A stretch of DNA of 64,000 nt from UBA10438 sp964432155 (GCA_964432155.1 CAYSMF010000010.1:1-64000); one strand, 5' to 3'; shown: positions 51,315-62,700, counted from the stretch's first letter. Translations and numbers: made by a program. The notes: generated from the letters alone by a model not told the origin.

Positions 51315-53741
51315 ATGAAGAACCTTGTCATTGTCGAATCACCGTCGAAGGCCAAAACCATCCAGAAGTACCTCGGGAACGACTTCACCGTGACTTCCTG
51401 CATGGGGCATATCCGCGACCTTCCGGGCAACGACAAGGCCATCGATATCGAGAACAACTTCACGCCGATCTACGAGATCAACGAAGACAAAAAGAAACTT
51501 GTCTCGGAACTGAAGAAGCAGGCTCGGTCGGCCGAAATGGTCTGGCTGGCATCTGACGAAGACCGCGAGGGCGAGGCCATCGCGTGGCACTTGTCGGAGG
51601 CTCTGCAGCTCGACCCAGTGAAGACAAAGCGCATCGTGTTCCACGAAATCACGAAACCTGCAATTCTCAAGGCCATTGAGCACCCGCGCGGCATCGACAC
51701 AAACCTCGTCGATGCGCAGCAAGCGCGCCGCGTACTCGATCGTTTGGTTGGCTTCGGTCTCTCCCCCGTGCTCTGGCGCAAGGTGCAACGCAACCTCTCG
51801 GCAGGACGTGTGCAATCGGTTGCTGTGCGTCTGGTGGTCGAGCGCGAACGTGAAATCCAGGCATTTACAGCGACAAGTCAGTTCAAGATCACGGCAGAGT
51901 TTAACGTTGACGGGCGCACACTGACGGCGGAACTTCCCCATCGCTTCGACCGTGAAGAGGATGCTCGGGCATTTCTCGAAGCCTGTACCAACGCCATTTT
52001 CAAGGTCACCAACCTCGAAACGAAGCCGGCAAAAAAATCTCCAACTGCTCCGTTCACCACATCGACACTGCAGCAGGAAGCTAGCCGTAAACTCGGCTAT
52101 TCGCTGATTCGCACGATGAAGCTTGCCCAGGATCTCTACGAGCAAGGTCTGATCACGTACATGCGTACCGACTCGGTGAACCTCTCTGAACTTGCTATTC
52201 AGGCAGCAAAAGAGTACATCGTTTCGTCGTTTGGCGAGCAGTATAGCAACCCACGGACCTATACAACGAAGGTTGCTTCGGCTCAGGAAGCACACGAAGC
52301 CATCCGTCCGACAGACTTCACCAAGCGCTCTGCGGGCGAATCAGATGCCCACAAGAAACTCTACGATCTGATCTACAAGCGCACCGTAGCATCACAGATG
52401 TCGGATGCACGATTGGAGCGGACCGTTGCTTCGATCGCCATTTCAACCCTTCCCGACGTGCTTACTGCCACAGGCGAAGTGTTGGTGTTTGATGGTTTCT
52501 TGAAGCTCTACCTCGAGACAACTGACGACGATCAGCAGGACGATGAGACATCGAAGATGCTTCCCCCGCTCAAGGTCGGCCAAGAGCTTCCGCTTCTGTC
52601 CATGGCCGCCAAGGAGCGGTTTGAGCGACCACCGTCACGCTACACCGAGGCGTCGCTTGTGAAGAAGCTCGAAGAGCTCGGCATCGGTCGTCCGTCCACT
52701 TACGCTCCTACGATCTCGGTGATCCAGACGCGGAAGTATGTGGTGAAGGAAGATCGGGATGGTCGTCAGCGCGAGGTGCGTCGCCTTACTCTCGAGGGTG
52801 GTGCAATCTCCCGTGCGGTCGAACTCGAGAACACTGGAGCTGAGCGTTCGAAACTCTTCCCGACCGACATTGGGTCGGTGGTCACAGACTTCCTGACAGC
52901 ACACTTCCAGGATATTCTCGACTACAACTTCACAGCGACAGTTGAGAAGCAATTCGACGAGATTGCACAAGGCAACGTTCGCTGGACCACGATGATTCGT
53001 GACTTCTACGGTCCCTTCCAGGAGACAATCAAGAAGACGAGCGAGACTGCTGAGCGCCAGAGCGGCGAACGCTGCATTGGCGTTGATCCCACATCGGGCA
53101 AGAACGTTTACGTGCGTCTCGCACGCTACGGTCCGATCGCACAGATCGGTGACGCTGACGATGAGAATAAGCGTCAAAAGGGGCTTCCAGGCAACCTATC
53201 GATCGAAACAGTAACGCTTGAGCAGGCTCTTGAACTATTCAAGTTCCCTCGCGTTATTGGCCTCTTCGAAGAAGCACCGATGGAGGTGAAGCTTGGTCGC
53301 TTCGGTCCATACATCGAACACAACAAGGCATTCTACTCTCTGCCGAAGGAAGACGATCCCTACTCGATTGAAGGTCCGCGTGGCATCGAGGTAATTCTCG
53401 CACGTCGTCAAAAGATCGCCGAGAACACCATCAAGACATTCGACGAGGATCCATCGGTCAAGGTCTTGAAGGGACGATGGGGTCCGTATATCGTTGTCGG
53501 AAAACAGAACGTGCGTATCCCGAAGGATACCAACGCAGAAGCACTCACGCTTGAGGACTGTCTCCAACTCGCTGCGCAGCAAGCACCGGCAAAGCCAGCG
53601 AAGAAATCAGCTGCAAAGGTAGCAAAGGCAGAACCAGCAGCAAAGCCTGCAAAGAAAGCTGTGAAGAAAGCGGCAAAGAAGGCTGTGAAGAAAACGACGA
53701 CGGCCGTCAAAAAGACGGCCGCCAAGAAGTCTTCCAAGTAG
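51315..53741 (+). CDS. topA: DNA topoisomerase I with Lys/Ala-rich tail
   Basis: The 808-residue type IA topoisomerase has the Toprim domain (NLVIVESPSKAKTIQKYLG, WLASDEDREGEAIAWHL), SAGRVQSVAVRL and the active Tyr in TYMRTDSVNLS near 282. C-terminal non-zinc repeats follow (RFGPYIEHNKAFYSLP, RWGPYIVVGKQNVRIP). The last 55 residues are a PAKKAVKKAAKK-type histone-H1-like tail that should bind DNA backbone. No C4 zinc fingers are present. It is downstream of fur. Confidence 0.96.
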   Translation: MKNLVIVESPSKAKTIQKYLGNDFTVTSCMGHIRDLPGNDKAIDIENNFTPIYEINEDKKKLVSELKKQARSAEMVWLASDEDREGEAIAWHLSEALQLDPVKTKRIVFHEITKPAILKAIEHPRGIDTNLVDAQQARRVLDRLVGFGLSPVLWRKVQRNLSAGRVQSVAVRLVVEREREIQAFTATSQFKITAEFNVDGRTLTAELPHRFDREEDARAFLEACTNAIFKVTNLETKPAKKSPTAPFTTSTLQQEASRKLGYSLIRTMKLAQDLYEQGLITYMRTDSVNLSELAIQAAKEYIVSSFGEQYSNPRTYTTKVASAQEAHEAIRPTDFTKRSAGESDAHKKLYDLIYKRTVASQMSDARLERTVASIAISTLPDVLTATGEVLVFDGFLKLYLETTDDDQQDDETSKMLPPLKVGQELPLLSMAAKERFERPPSRYTEASLVKKLEELGIGRPSTYAPTISVIQTRKYVVKEDRDGRQREVRRLTLEGGAISRAVELENTGAERSKLFPTDIGSVVTDFLTAHFQDILDYNFTATVEKQFDEIAQGNVRWTTMIRDFYGPFQETIKKTSETAERQSGERCIGVDPTSGKNVYVRLARYGPIAQIGDADDENKRQKGLPGNLSIETVTLEQALELFKFPRVIGLFEEAPMEVKLGRFGPYIEHNKAFYSLPKEDDPYSIEGPRGIEVILARRQKIAENTIKTFDEDPSVKVLKGRWGPYIVVGKQNVRIPKDTNAEALTLEDCLQLAAQQAPAKPAKKSAAKVAKAEPAAKPAKKAVKKAAKKAVKKTTTAVKKTAAKKSSK
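53701..53721 (-). terminator. Possible terminator of the lrp-glnN unit inside the topA end
   Basis: CGGCCGTC-AAAAA-GACGGCCG is an 8-bp stem inside the topA tail codons. Read on the minus strand it lies 29 bases past the glnN stop and is followed by TCGTCGTTTTCTTC. The T tract is imperfect, so this is tentative. Confidence 0.3.
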
Positions 53742-53749
53742 CGTTCGCA

Positions 53750-55906
<2,157 letters not shown>

Positions 55907-55911
55907 AGGCG

Positions 55912-56367
55912 TTAACTCATACCCGAGAGTGGAAGATTGGTTGTTTCTTTATGTGTACTCAACACGACATTGGTGAGCGTCTTGCTTACGCCCTTCCATT
56001 GTTGAATTGCGGAGAGAAGCTGTTCAAGGGCGCTTGTTGTGCGAACACGCACCTTCAGCATGTGCGATGCAGTGCCAGTGATCGCATGACATTCGAGAAT
56101 CTCTTTTCGCGTGCGACACTGTCGACGGAATGCATCGTAATGCACACTCGTATCAAGATCGACGAAGATGAACGCCGTCACATCAAAACCACAGCTGGCG
56201 GGATCGAGAACCGTCGTATACTCGCGGATGATACCGTCGGCCTCTAGCTTCTTGACGTGCTCGCTTACCGTGGGTACCGACGTTCCAAGACGCTCGGCGA
56301 TATCACTCAAGCTCAATCGGGCGTGCTCTTGCAACAAGGCACAGATCTCTCGGTCGAGCTCTTTCAC
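55912..56367 (-). CDS. Lrp/AsnC-family regulator
   Basis: This 151-residue protein has the N-terminal helix-turn-helix (LSDIAERLGTSVPTVSEHVK) and the RAM effector domain (AFIFVDLDTSVHYDAF, HAITGTASHMLKVRVRT). It starts at GTG 56367, 8 bases after AAGGA. Its tight linkage to glnN suggests that it links amino-acid or nitrogen status to glutamine synthesis and represses itself through the palindrome at 56384-56397. Confidence 0.93.
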   Translation of the reverse strand: MKELDREICALLQEHARLSLSDIAERLGTSVPTVSEHVKKLEADGIIREYTTVLDPASCGFDVTAFIFVDLDTSVHYDAFRRQCRTRKEILECHAITGTASHMLKVRVRTTSALEQLLSAIQQWKGVSKTLTNVVLSTHKETTNLPLSGMS

Positions 56368-56383
56368 GGCAGTTCCTTACGTT

Positions 56384-56397
56384 TGTAAAGATTTACA
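56384..56397. promoter_or_regulatory. Perfect palindromic operator TGTAAA-GA-TTTACA
   Basis: A perfect 6+6 inverted repeat that covers the predicted transcription start of lrp-glnN. A further half-site TTTTACAA at 56413-56420 lies toward mtgA. It is a likely binding site for the adjacent Lrp-type regulator. Confidence 0.6.
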
Positions 56398-56401
56398 GCC
56401 A

Positions 56402-56409
56402 CAAACTTA
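56402..56409 (-). promoter_or_regulatory. -7 box (TAAGTTTG) for lrp-glnN
   Basis: A perfect TAnnTTTG on the minus strand, 34 bases before GTG 56367, directly upstream of the palindrome. Confidence 0.6.
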
Positions 56410-56436
56410 ACGTTTTACAAGTCGCAATCAACCCCT

Positions 56437-57123
56437 ATGCGGAATATTCTTGTTTGGACCTGGCGCACTGCACTCGCTGGATTGGTTGGGATGGTAGCTG
56501 TCGTGGCCATCTTCCGCGTGGTCCCTCCTGCGTTCACGCCGCTGATGCTGTGGCGATTTGTTCAAGCACCATTCACTGGAACATCCATGTTGGTGCGCCA
56601 TCAATGGGTCAGTGCCGACAAGGTAAGTCCATCGGTGTTTCGTGCAGTGATCAACTCAGAAGACCGAAAGTTCTACCGCCACGGCGGGATTGATTGGGAT
56701 GCTGTTCGAGCAGCAGAGCGAGCCAATCCAGGGAGAATCAAGCGCGGGAAACCCCCACGTGGTGCAAGCACGATTACCATGCAGACGGCGAAGAACGTGT
56801 TTCTCGTTCCGTGGCGCTCGATGGTTCGCAAGGCATTCGAAGTGGTGTTCGTCTATCTCATCGAAGCGCTATGGGGCAAGCAGCGCATTCTCGAGGTATA
56901 TGTGAACATGATTGAGTGGGGCGACGGCATCTACGGAGTCCAGCAGGCTGCAAGGCAGCACTTTGGTACGACAGCAGCGCAGCTTCGAACGGATCAATCA
57001 GCATTACTTGCGGCAGTGCTCCCAAATCCGCGAAAGTTCAATGCCGGCAATCCGAGTCCGTACATCAAGCGAAAAGCCTCAGGCGTCCGTGGACGTGTCG
57101 GAAGCGGAACTCGCACGAAGTAG
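56437..57123 (+). CDS. mtgA: Monofunctional peptidoglycan glycosyltransferase
   Basis: The 228-residue protein has one N-terminal membrane anchor and a GT51 domain: INSEDRKFYRHGGIDWDA with the catalytic Glu, GASTITMQTAKNVFL, GKQRILEVYVNMIEWGDGIYG and QSALLAAVLPNPRKF. There is no transpeptidase domain, so it only polymerises lipid II. It is divergent from lrp, and its last 45 bases overlap the convergent rluD gene. Confidence 0.95.
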   Translation: MRNILVWTWRTALAGLVGMVAVVAIFRVVPPAFTPLMLWRFVQAPFTGTSMLVRHQWVSADKVSPSVFRAVINSEDRKFYRHGGIDWDAVRAAERANPGRIKRGKPPRGASTITMQTAKNVFLVPWRSMVRKAFEVVFVYLIEALWGKQRILEVYVNMIEWGDGIYGVQQAARQHFGTTAAQLRTDQSALLAAVLPNPRKFNAGNPSPYIKRKASGVRGRVGSGTRTK

Positions 57124-58251
57124 TGCAAGACACTGCTGCATATCCTCTGGCATGTCGCTCGTGAACTGCATGCGCTCGCCCGTCACTGGGTGCGTGAACG
57201 CGAGTGAACGTGCATGGAGCGCCTGACGGTGGATGCTCTTGAGCATCGTCTGGCCGAGACGCTTAAACGAATGATGAATCGCTTGCAGCGCTGCATCACG
57301 TCCACCGTAGTCAGGATCGCCAACAAGTGAATGACGTTGTGCCGCCAAGTGCACACGGATCTGGTGTGTACGTCCGGTGCGCAGCTTACACGTGATGAGC
57401 GTAGCACACGAGTGACGTTCCAAGACGGTTACTTCCGTGGCAGCGTACTTGCCCCCTCGCTCAACGATAGCACGTAGCTTACGATCACGAGGTGATCGTC
57501 CAATGTCGCCTTCAATGAGCCGCCAATCATCCTTGATGACGCCCCACGCAAGCGCGATGTACTCTCGCGATACCGTTCGATCAGCGAACTGTGTTGCAAG
57601 CGCCATCGTTACATCGTAGGTCTTACCAATCACCATCACGCCTGACGTATCACGATCGAGTCGATGCACGATACCAGGTCGGAGGCCATTTGTATCAACA
57701 TCGGCTTCTCCCCCAATGGTGAAGGGCGCTGATTCATCCTCGTCTGACGATTGATCTTCATCGCGGTCGCTTCGATCGCTCTCTCCTTCGTCTTCACCCC
57801 ACGACTCCCGTCGCTTCAGCACAGCAAGTGCCTCGCGATAACCGAGATGCCAGAGCACGGCATTCACGAGCGTGCCAGAGCGGTTACCGAGTCCGGGATG
57901 CACCAAGATGCCCGGTGATTTGTTGATCACCATCAGTACATCATCCTCATAGAGAATCTCGAGAGGGATATCCTGTGGAATCAGCTCAAGTGGAGGGGGC
58001 TTCATTACCGTCACGCGAATCACATCGCCTGGACGGATTTTGTAATTCGCTTTTGTAGGGAGGTCATTGACCGTAACGATGCCGGCGTCGATTCCCTTTT
58101 GCACGCGCGTGCGCGTAGCATGCAGAATACTCTTTGTGATGAACGCGTCGAGGCGCTCCGGCTTCTGCCGAGATGGAATCACAAACTCGTACGTGTGTTC
58201 GATGCGCTCTGGATAGTTCGGATCGGCGGTGTTATGCTGCTGCTCGTTCAT
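57079..58251 (-). CDS. rluD: RluD-type 23S rRNA pseudouridine synthase with acidic insert
   Basis: The 390-residue protein has an S4 domain (PERLDAFITKSILHATRTRV), then the catalytic domain with ILYEDDVLMVINKSPGILVHPG, GIVHRLDRDTSGVMVIGK (catalytic Asp199), KLRTGRTHQIRVHLA and GDPDYGG. Between about 141 and 188 it carries a very acidic insertion (WGEDEGESDRSDRDEDQ...) not found in E. coli RluD. ATG 58251 overlaps the lspA end by 20 bases. Confidence 0.93.
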   Translation of the reverse strand: MNEQQHNTADPNYPERIEHTYEFVIPSRQKPERLDAFITKSILHATRTRVQKGIDAGIVTVNDLPTKANYKIRPGDVIRVTVMKPPPLELIPQDIPLEILYEDDVLMVINKSPGILVHPGLGNRSGTLVNAVLWHLGYREALAVLKRRESWGEDEGESDRSDRDEDQSSDEDESAPFTIGGEADVDTNGLRPGIVHRLDRDTSGVMVIGKTYDVTMALATQFADRTVSREYIALAWGVIKDDWRLIEGDIGRSPRDRKLRAIVERGGKYAATEVTVLERHSCATLITCKLRTGRTHQIRVHLAAQRHSLVGDPDYGGRDAALQAIHHSFKRLGQTMLKSIHRQALHARSLAFTHPVTGERMQFTSDMPEDMQQCLALLRASSASDTSTDA

Positions 58252-58774
58252 CGGTACCTGATGGCAACTTACTGCCAGTAAGAAGGAGCAGAATAACACC
58301 AACGGTCACACACGAATCGGCAACATTAAACACGGGAAAATGCGTGTGCAGCTCGCCAAGCCAGGTGATATCAGGAATATCTACTTGAATAAAGTCGACG
58401 ACCTTCCCATAAAACAGGGGGCCATCGCCAAAGATGACGCCGTAGAGCAATCGATCAATCAAATTGCCAATAGCTCCCGAGAGGATGAGTGTCACGGCGA
58501 GACGTGGCGCCCAGTGCGCAGACGCTAACTGCCGAAGATACCATACGAGCACGCCAGCAATGACAACCGTCAAGAGCGTCAATATCACCTTTCCGTCGCC
58601 CCAGCTGATGCCGAAGGCCATGCCGGGGTTCTCGACAAACGTGAGGTTGACGATTGTGCCGATCATCGGGTGCGACTCACCGAGCATCATGGATGACTTG
58701 ACAAGCACCTTGGTGACTTGATCAAGTACAACAAGTACAGATGCGATAACCGCAGCTTGGCGCAGCGCGCTCAT
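58232..58774 (-). CDS. lspA: Lipoprotein signal peptidase
   Basis: The 180-residue membrane aspartyl protease has four helices. Motifs are VLDQVTKVLVK, NLTFVENPGMAFGI, SGAIGNLIDRLLYG and FPVFNVADSCVTVG, which hold the two catalytic Asp. It processes prolipoproteins such as those at 5242 and 35118. It starts 3 bases after the dksA-like stop. Confidence 0.96.
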   Translation of the reverse strand: MSALRQAAVIASVLVVLDQVTKVLVKSSMMLGESHPMIGTIVNLTFVENPGMAFGISWGDGKVILTLLTVVIAGVLVWYLRQLASAHWAPRLAVTLILSGAIGNLIDRLLYGVIFGDGPLFYGKVVDFIQVDIPDITWLGELHTHFPVFNVADSCVTVGVILLLLTGSKLPSGTDERAAA

Positions 58775-58777
58775 AGG

Positions 58778-59344
58778 TTACTCTGCGCTCGAGGACTTCT
58801 TCGCGACGATACGATCGATTCCGTCTTCCGGACAACGCTGCTGGATCTTATACGAGGCCGACAGCGTGGTAATCGGAACAGCAAGAAGACGTTCTTTGGA
58901 GATCAGGATACCGCACATACGGCAGATACCATAAGACTTGTCATCAATGCGAGCGATCGCTTCTTCAAGCTTGCGGAGATAGTCTTGTGCGCGCTGAATC
59001 TGAGCGTACGTCTTTTCCTTCTCCACGGCTTCCGAGCCTTGCTCAGCCATGTGCATAGAATAGATCGCACTTTCTTCGTTGTTCTCGCTATTGGTGAGGT
59101 CCTCAAGACGCTCACGGAGCATGCGCAGCTCATCAATTGTCTCTTCCTTTGCGCGTTCGATATTCTCGCGGAAGAAGGCAAGATCTTTGTCTGCGTACTT
59201 CAACCCCTTCTTTGGCGGGATTGGCTGCTGCGGCTTTGCAATGCGCGGCGGTGGCGGCGGGACAAAAGCCACACCGGCGGTCTTAGAGACCGCCGGTGTA
59301 GTTACGACTGTCCCAGGATACTTCTTCAACTTCGATTGCGTCAC
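58778..59344 (-). CDS. DksA/TraR-family protein (possibly the C-terminal part of a longer gene)
   Basis: From GTG 59344 the product has 188 residues: a Pro/Lys-rich leader (VPPPPPRIAKPQQPIPPKKG), a long coiled coil (about 50-150) and a degenerate zinc finger in which CRMC is present but the second Cys pair is replaced (TTLSASYK). The family binds RNA polymerase through the secondary channel. The reading frame stays open upstream of the GTG, through a Ser/Lys-rich stretch, to the A10 run at the end of the Lys/Ala gene. So the true start may be the ATG at 59736, joined by a frame change. Confidence 0.85.
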   Translation of the reverse strand: MTQSKLKKYPGTVVTTPAVSKTAGVAFVPPPPPRIAKPQQPIPPKKGLKYADKDLAFFRENIERAKEETIDELRMLRERLEDLTNSENNEESAIYSMHMAEQGSEAVEKEKTYAQIQRAQDYLRKLEEAIARIDDKSYGICRMCGILISKERLLAVPITTLSASYKIQQRCPEDGIDRIVAKKSSSAE

Positions 59345-59469
59345 GTTCCTACTTGCTGCTGACTTTGACTTGGCGTTCTTGGCTATTGCCGGACTATTTT
59401 TCGACGTTGATGCCGAGGTTGAGTTCGAAGTATTTCCTGAGCTCTCAGCTTTACGCGGAAGTTCCCGTG

Positions 59470-59736
59470 TTAAGCTTTTTTTTTTGCCGCAGCCTTCTTA
59501 GCTGGCTTAGCTGCCTTCTTGGCTGGCTTAGCTGCCTTCTTAGCTGGCTTAGCTGCCTTCTTGGCTGGCTTAGCTGCCTTCTTAGCAACCTTCTTGGCTG
59601 CCTTCTTGGCTGGCTTTGCTGCCTTCTTGGCAACCTTCTTTACAGCCTTCTTGGCTGGCTTTGCTGCCTTCTTGACAGCCTTCTTGGCTGCCTTCTTGGC
59701 TGCTGGCTTCTTGGCTGCTTTCTTCGCTGCTGCCAT
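59470..59736 (-). CDS. Histone-H1-like Lys/Ala/Pro-rich protein
   Basis: This 88-residue product, from ATG 59736 with GAGG before it, is built only of KKAAKPAKKAA and KKAVKK-type units, like the C-terminal tail of histone H1 and bacterial Hc1-type proteins. It should bind DNA or RNA by charge. It ends in GCA-AAA-AAA-AAA-GCT-TAA. One extra A, or a -1 shift on the A10 run, joins it to the downstream DksA frame. It lies 59 bases after ileS. Confidence 0.7.
   Translation of the reverse strand: MAAAKKAAKKPAAKKAAKKAVKKAAKPAKKAVKKVAKKAAKPAKKAAKKVAKKAAKPAKKAAKPAKKAAKPAKKAAKPAKKAAAKKKA
59476..59485 (-). other. A10 homopolymer: candidate slippery site or assembly error
   Basis: Ten T on the plus strand are ten A in the mRNA, two codons before the TAA of the Lys/Ala gene. 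The DksA reading frame opens only 12 bases upstream of it (after a TAA) and is then stop-free for 45 codons to the DksA GTG. This is the layout expected for -1 slippage or for a single-base homopolymer error. Confidence 0.7.
59492..59575 (-). repeat. Four tandem 21-bp repeats in the Lys/Ala gene
   Basis: Units at 59492, 59513, 59534 and 59555 read GCCTTCTT[AG]GCTGGCTTAGCT, with the variable base alternating A, G, A, G. Each encodes a KPAKKAA heptad. The near identity suggests recent unit gain, so copy number may vary between strains. Confidence 0.85.
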
Positions 59737-59795
59737 AGAGTACCTCAAAAAATAGTGAAACATGAAAACGCGTGCGCCACCTTGACGCACCATCA

Positions 59796-62700
59796 TCAAA
59801 CGCGCTGAACGCGCACGTTGACGTGACGCCCGTTTATCTCGAGATCAACCCCTTGGGATTGTTCCCCCCGCTCGAGCGTTTCCGTCAGCGTTTCCATTCC
59901 AATGTACGATCGAAGAGATTCGAGCGCGGCTGCCGTTTCGTCATCCGTTACATACGTAATCGAAATTCGATCGGTGACCTCAAACCCGGAATCTTTCCGA
60001 ATCTTTTGAATCCGACTCACGAACTCGCGTGCAAGTCCCTCACGAAGGAGGGCATCATCAAGTTCCGTATCAAGAGCGACTGTCAATCCACTATCGGATG
60101 CGACCAACCAACCCTCGATGTCTTCACTGACAATCTCGACATCTTCGAAATCGATCTGCATTGTTTGATCACCGATGGTGACCGCCAGAACGGAAGACTG
60201 CTCGAGCTTGCGAACATGTTCGTGTGTAAGCGATTTGATCGCCTGCGCAACTGCTTGGGTTGCATCGCCGTACTTCTTACCAATAATCTTGAAGTTTGGC
60301 TTGGCACTCCGACGCACAATGTTTGTGTCGTCAGAAACGTATTCTATCTCCTTGACGTTGATTTCGTCCTTGATGATGTCTTCAACTGATTGCAGTTGTC
60401 GACGCATCGCTGGGCTGTCAACTGGGAGAAGAATTCGACGCAGCGGTTGACGCGTTTTGATCTTCGCTTTTTCTCTCAAAGAACGGGCAAGTGAAACGAT
60501 GTGTTGCGCTTGCCACATGCGACGCTCAAGATCAGGGTTGATCAATGATACATCGCTCTCTTGCAATATAATACAATGAACAGTGAAAAGTTCCGCATCG
60601 GAACGTAGTCGCTGAAAAATTGATTCCGCCAAAAATGGTGCTACCGGTGCGAGCATTTCCGACACGCGCTGAAGCACGAGGTGCAGCGTTTGATACGCTG
60701 CACGTTTGTCGACATCGTACTCACCTTTCCAGAAGCGACGGCGGTTACGACGCACGTACCAGTTTGATACATCCTCAATCACAAATTCTTGCAACGCACG
60801 ACATGCCTTCGTGAGATCGTAGTCGTCCATTGCGGAGATATACTCGCCTATCACCGTGTTGAGTCGTGAGATAACCCATTGATCGATCTCTGCGCGCTCA
60901 CTTACCGGTACAAGCTCATCCTTGGATGTGTACCCATCGAGATTGGCGTACATCGCGAAGAACTCATAGGTGTTTGTCAGCGAGCGGAACAAGTCGGCAA
61001 TCACGGTCTTGGCAATATCTTCCTCGTTCCACAGCTTCGGCTTGTGAACAGGTGACGAGGACATAAAGAACCAGCGGATGGCATCGCTACCGAACTTCTC
61101 GATCACGTCAAATGGGTCGACGGTATTACCCTTCGACTTCGACATTTTCTGGCCACGCTTGTCGAGCACGAGATCGTTCACGACAACGTTGCGATACGCA
61201 GGCGTGCCGAACAACGCCGTGCTGATATTGTGCATCGTATAGAACCAGCCACGTGTCTGGTCGATTCCCTCGGCAATAAAGTCCGCAGGGAATGCTTTCT
61301 CGAAGAGCTCCTTGTTTTCGAACGGATAATGGAACTGCGCGAACGGCACACTTCCAGAATCAAACCACACGTCGACTACTTCACGCGTGCGGCGATAGGT
61401 CTTCCCATCGCGCTCAAAGACGACGCGATCAACAAACGGACGGTGGAGATCAATGTCGACGCCGGCTTGGTCAACGGGAACACGCGTTCCGTCCTCACGT
61501 TCGTAGAGTCCTGTACGGAGTTCTTCAATCGAACCGACTGCGAACATGCTCTTGCCTTCGTCATCAACCCAGATAGGAAGTGGCGTGCCCCAGTATCGGT
61601 CTCGACTGATGGACCATTCTTTGACTTCTTCGAGCCAGTTACCAAATCGTCCCTCCCCGATCTCCGTCGGGTGCCAGTTGATTTGCTTGTTCAAGGCGAC
61701 AAGTTGATCACGGTATGCAGGCGACGTAATGAACCACGAGTCGCGAGCATAGTAGATAACTGGGTTGTCAGTTCTCCAGCAGTGCGGATAGCTGTGCAGG
61801 TAATCAAACGATGCACGGTAGATCTTGTCACGTTGCTTGAGCACTTTGACGATGTCACGGTCGGCGCCTTCTTCGGTATGGTCTGCGTACGTGAAGTTCT
61901 TCACCGCACGACCAGCAAACTCAGAAATCTCCTGCGTGAAATGTCCGTTCGGCGTCACCGGCTGCGGAACAGGCAAACGAAACTGCTTCGACATCTCGAA
62001 GTCGTCTTGACCAAACGCAGGTGCAATGTGGACGACGCCAGTACCATCCTCGGTAGAGACAAAGGCACCGGGCAACACCTTCAGCACATCAGGATACTGC
62101 TCTGCATCAAGCACAACGTCTGTGAAAATTTGCTCGTATGTCGAGCCAACCAGATCGGCCCCCTTGCAACGAGCAAGGATTTCAACATCACCCTCAAGTA
62201 TCGGTAGACGTGACTCTGCGAGGATGAGGTTTTCCGTCCACGTGCGCTCGCCAATGGTCCACGTATGTCGCACGACGACGTACTCAATCGATGGTCCGAC
62301 CGCCAATGCAACGTTGGCGAACAAGGTCCATGGCGTGGTGGTCCACACCATGATCGATGCACCAACTGCGTCGCTTACTGGAGATGCGAGCACCTTGAGC
62401 TTGAGGTACACATTCGCGTCGCGCACATCCTTGTAGTTCTGTGAGAGCTCGTGGGATGAAAGGGGCGTACCAAGCGTTGGCGATTGCGGAACGACCTTGT
62501 ACCCGCGGTAGATGAGCCCCTTGTCGAAGAATTGCTTGAGTGCCCACCAAACCGACTCAACATAGTCGTTGGTACATGTGATATAGGCAGCATCGAGGTC
62601 GATCCAATGTCCCATGCGACGTGTGAGCGTCGCCCAGCCATTGTCTTGTCCAATATTGCGGTACACAATGTCGCGACATGCTGCATTGAAGCGATCAACG

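Noticed and set aside
51339..52295. 318-codon minus-strand ORF
   Set aside because: It is antisense to the Toprim and central domains of topA and has shadow-like composition.
53701..53721. Hairpin as a topA terminator
   Set aside because: It lies inside topA codons before the stop and has no T tract on the plus strand; at best it serves the opposite strand.
59492..59575. Tandem 21-bp units considered as a CRISPR or VNTR outside genes
   Set aside because: There are no spacers; the units are in-frame heptad codons of the Lys/Ala protein.
59519..59755. Plus-strand hydrophobic ORF (GLAAFLAGLAAFL repeats) as a membrane protein
   Set aside because: It is the exact antisense of Lys/Ala/Pro codons; the repeat and lack of a start signal make it an artefact.
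61230..62207. 325-codon plus-strand ORF
   Set aside because: It lies wholly antisense to ileS, whose motifs run through the same bases; no motif or ribosome site supports it.
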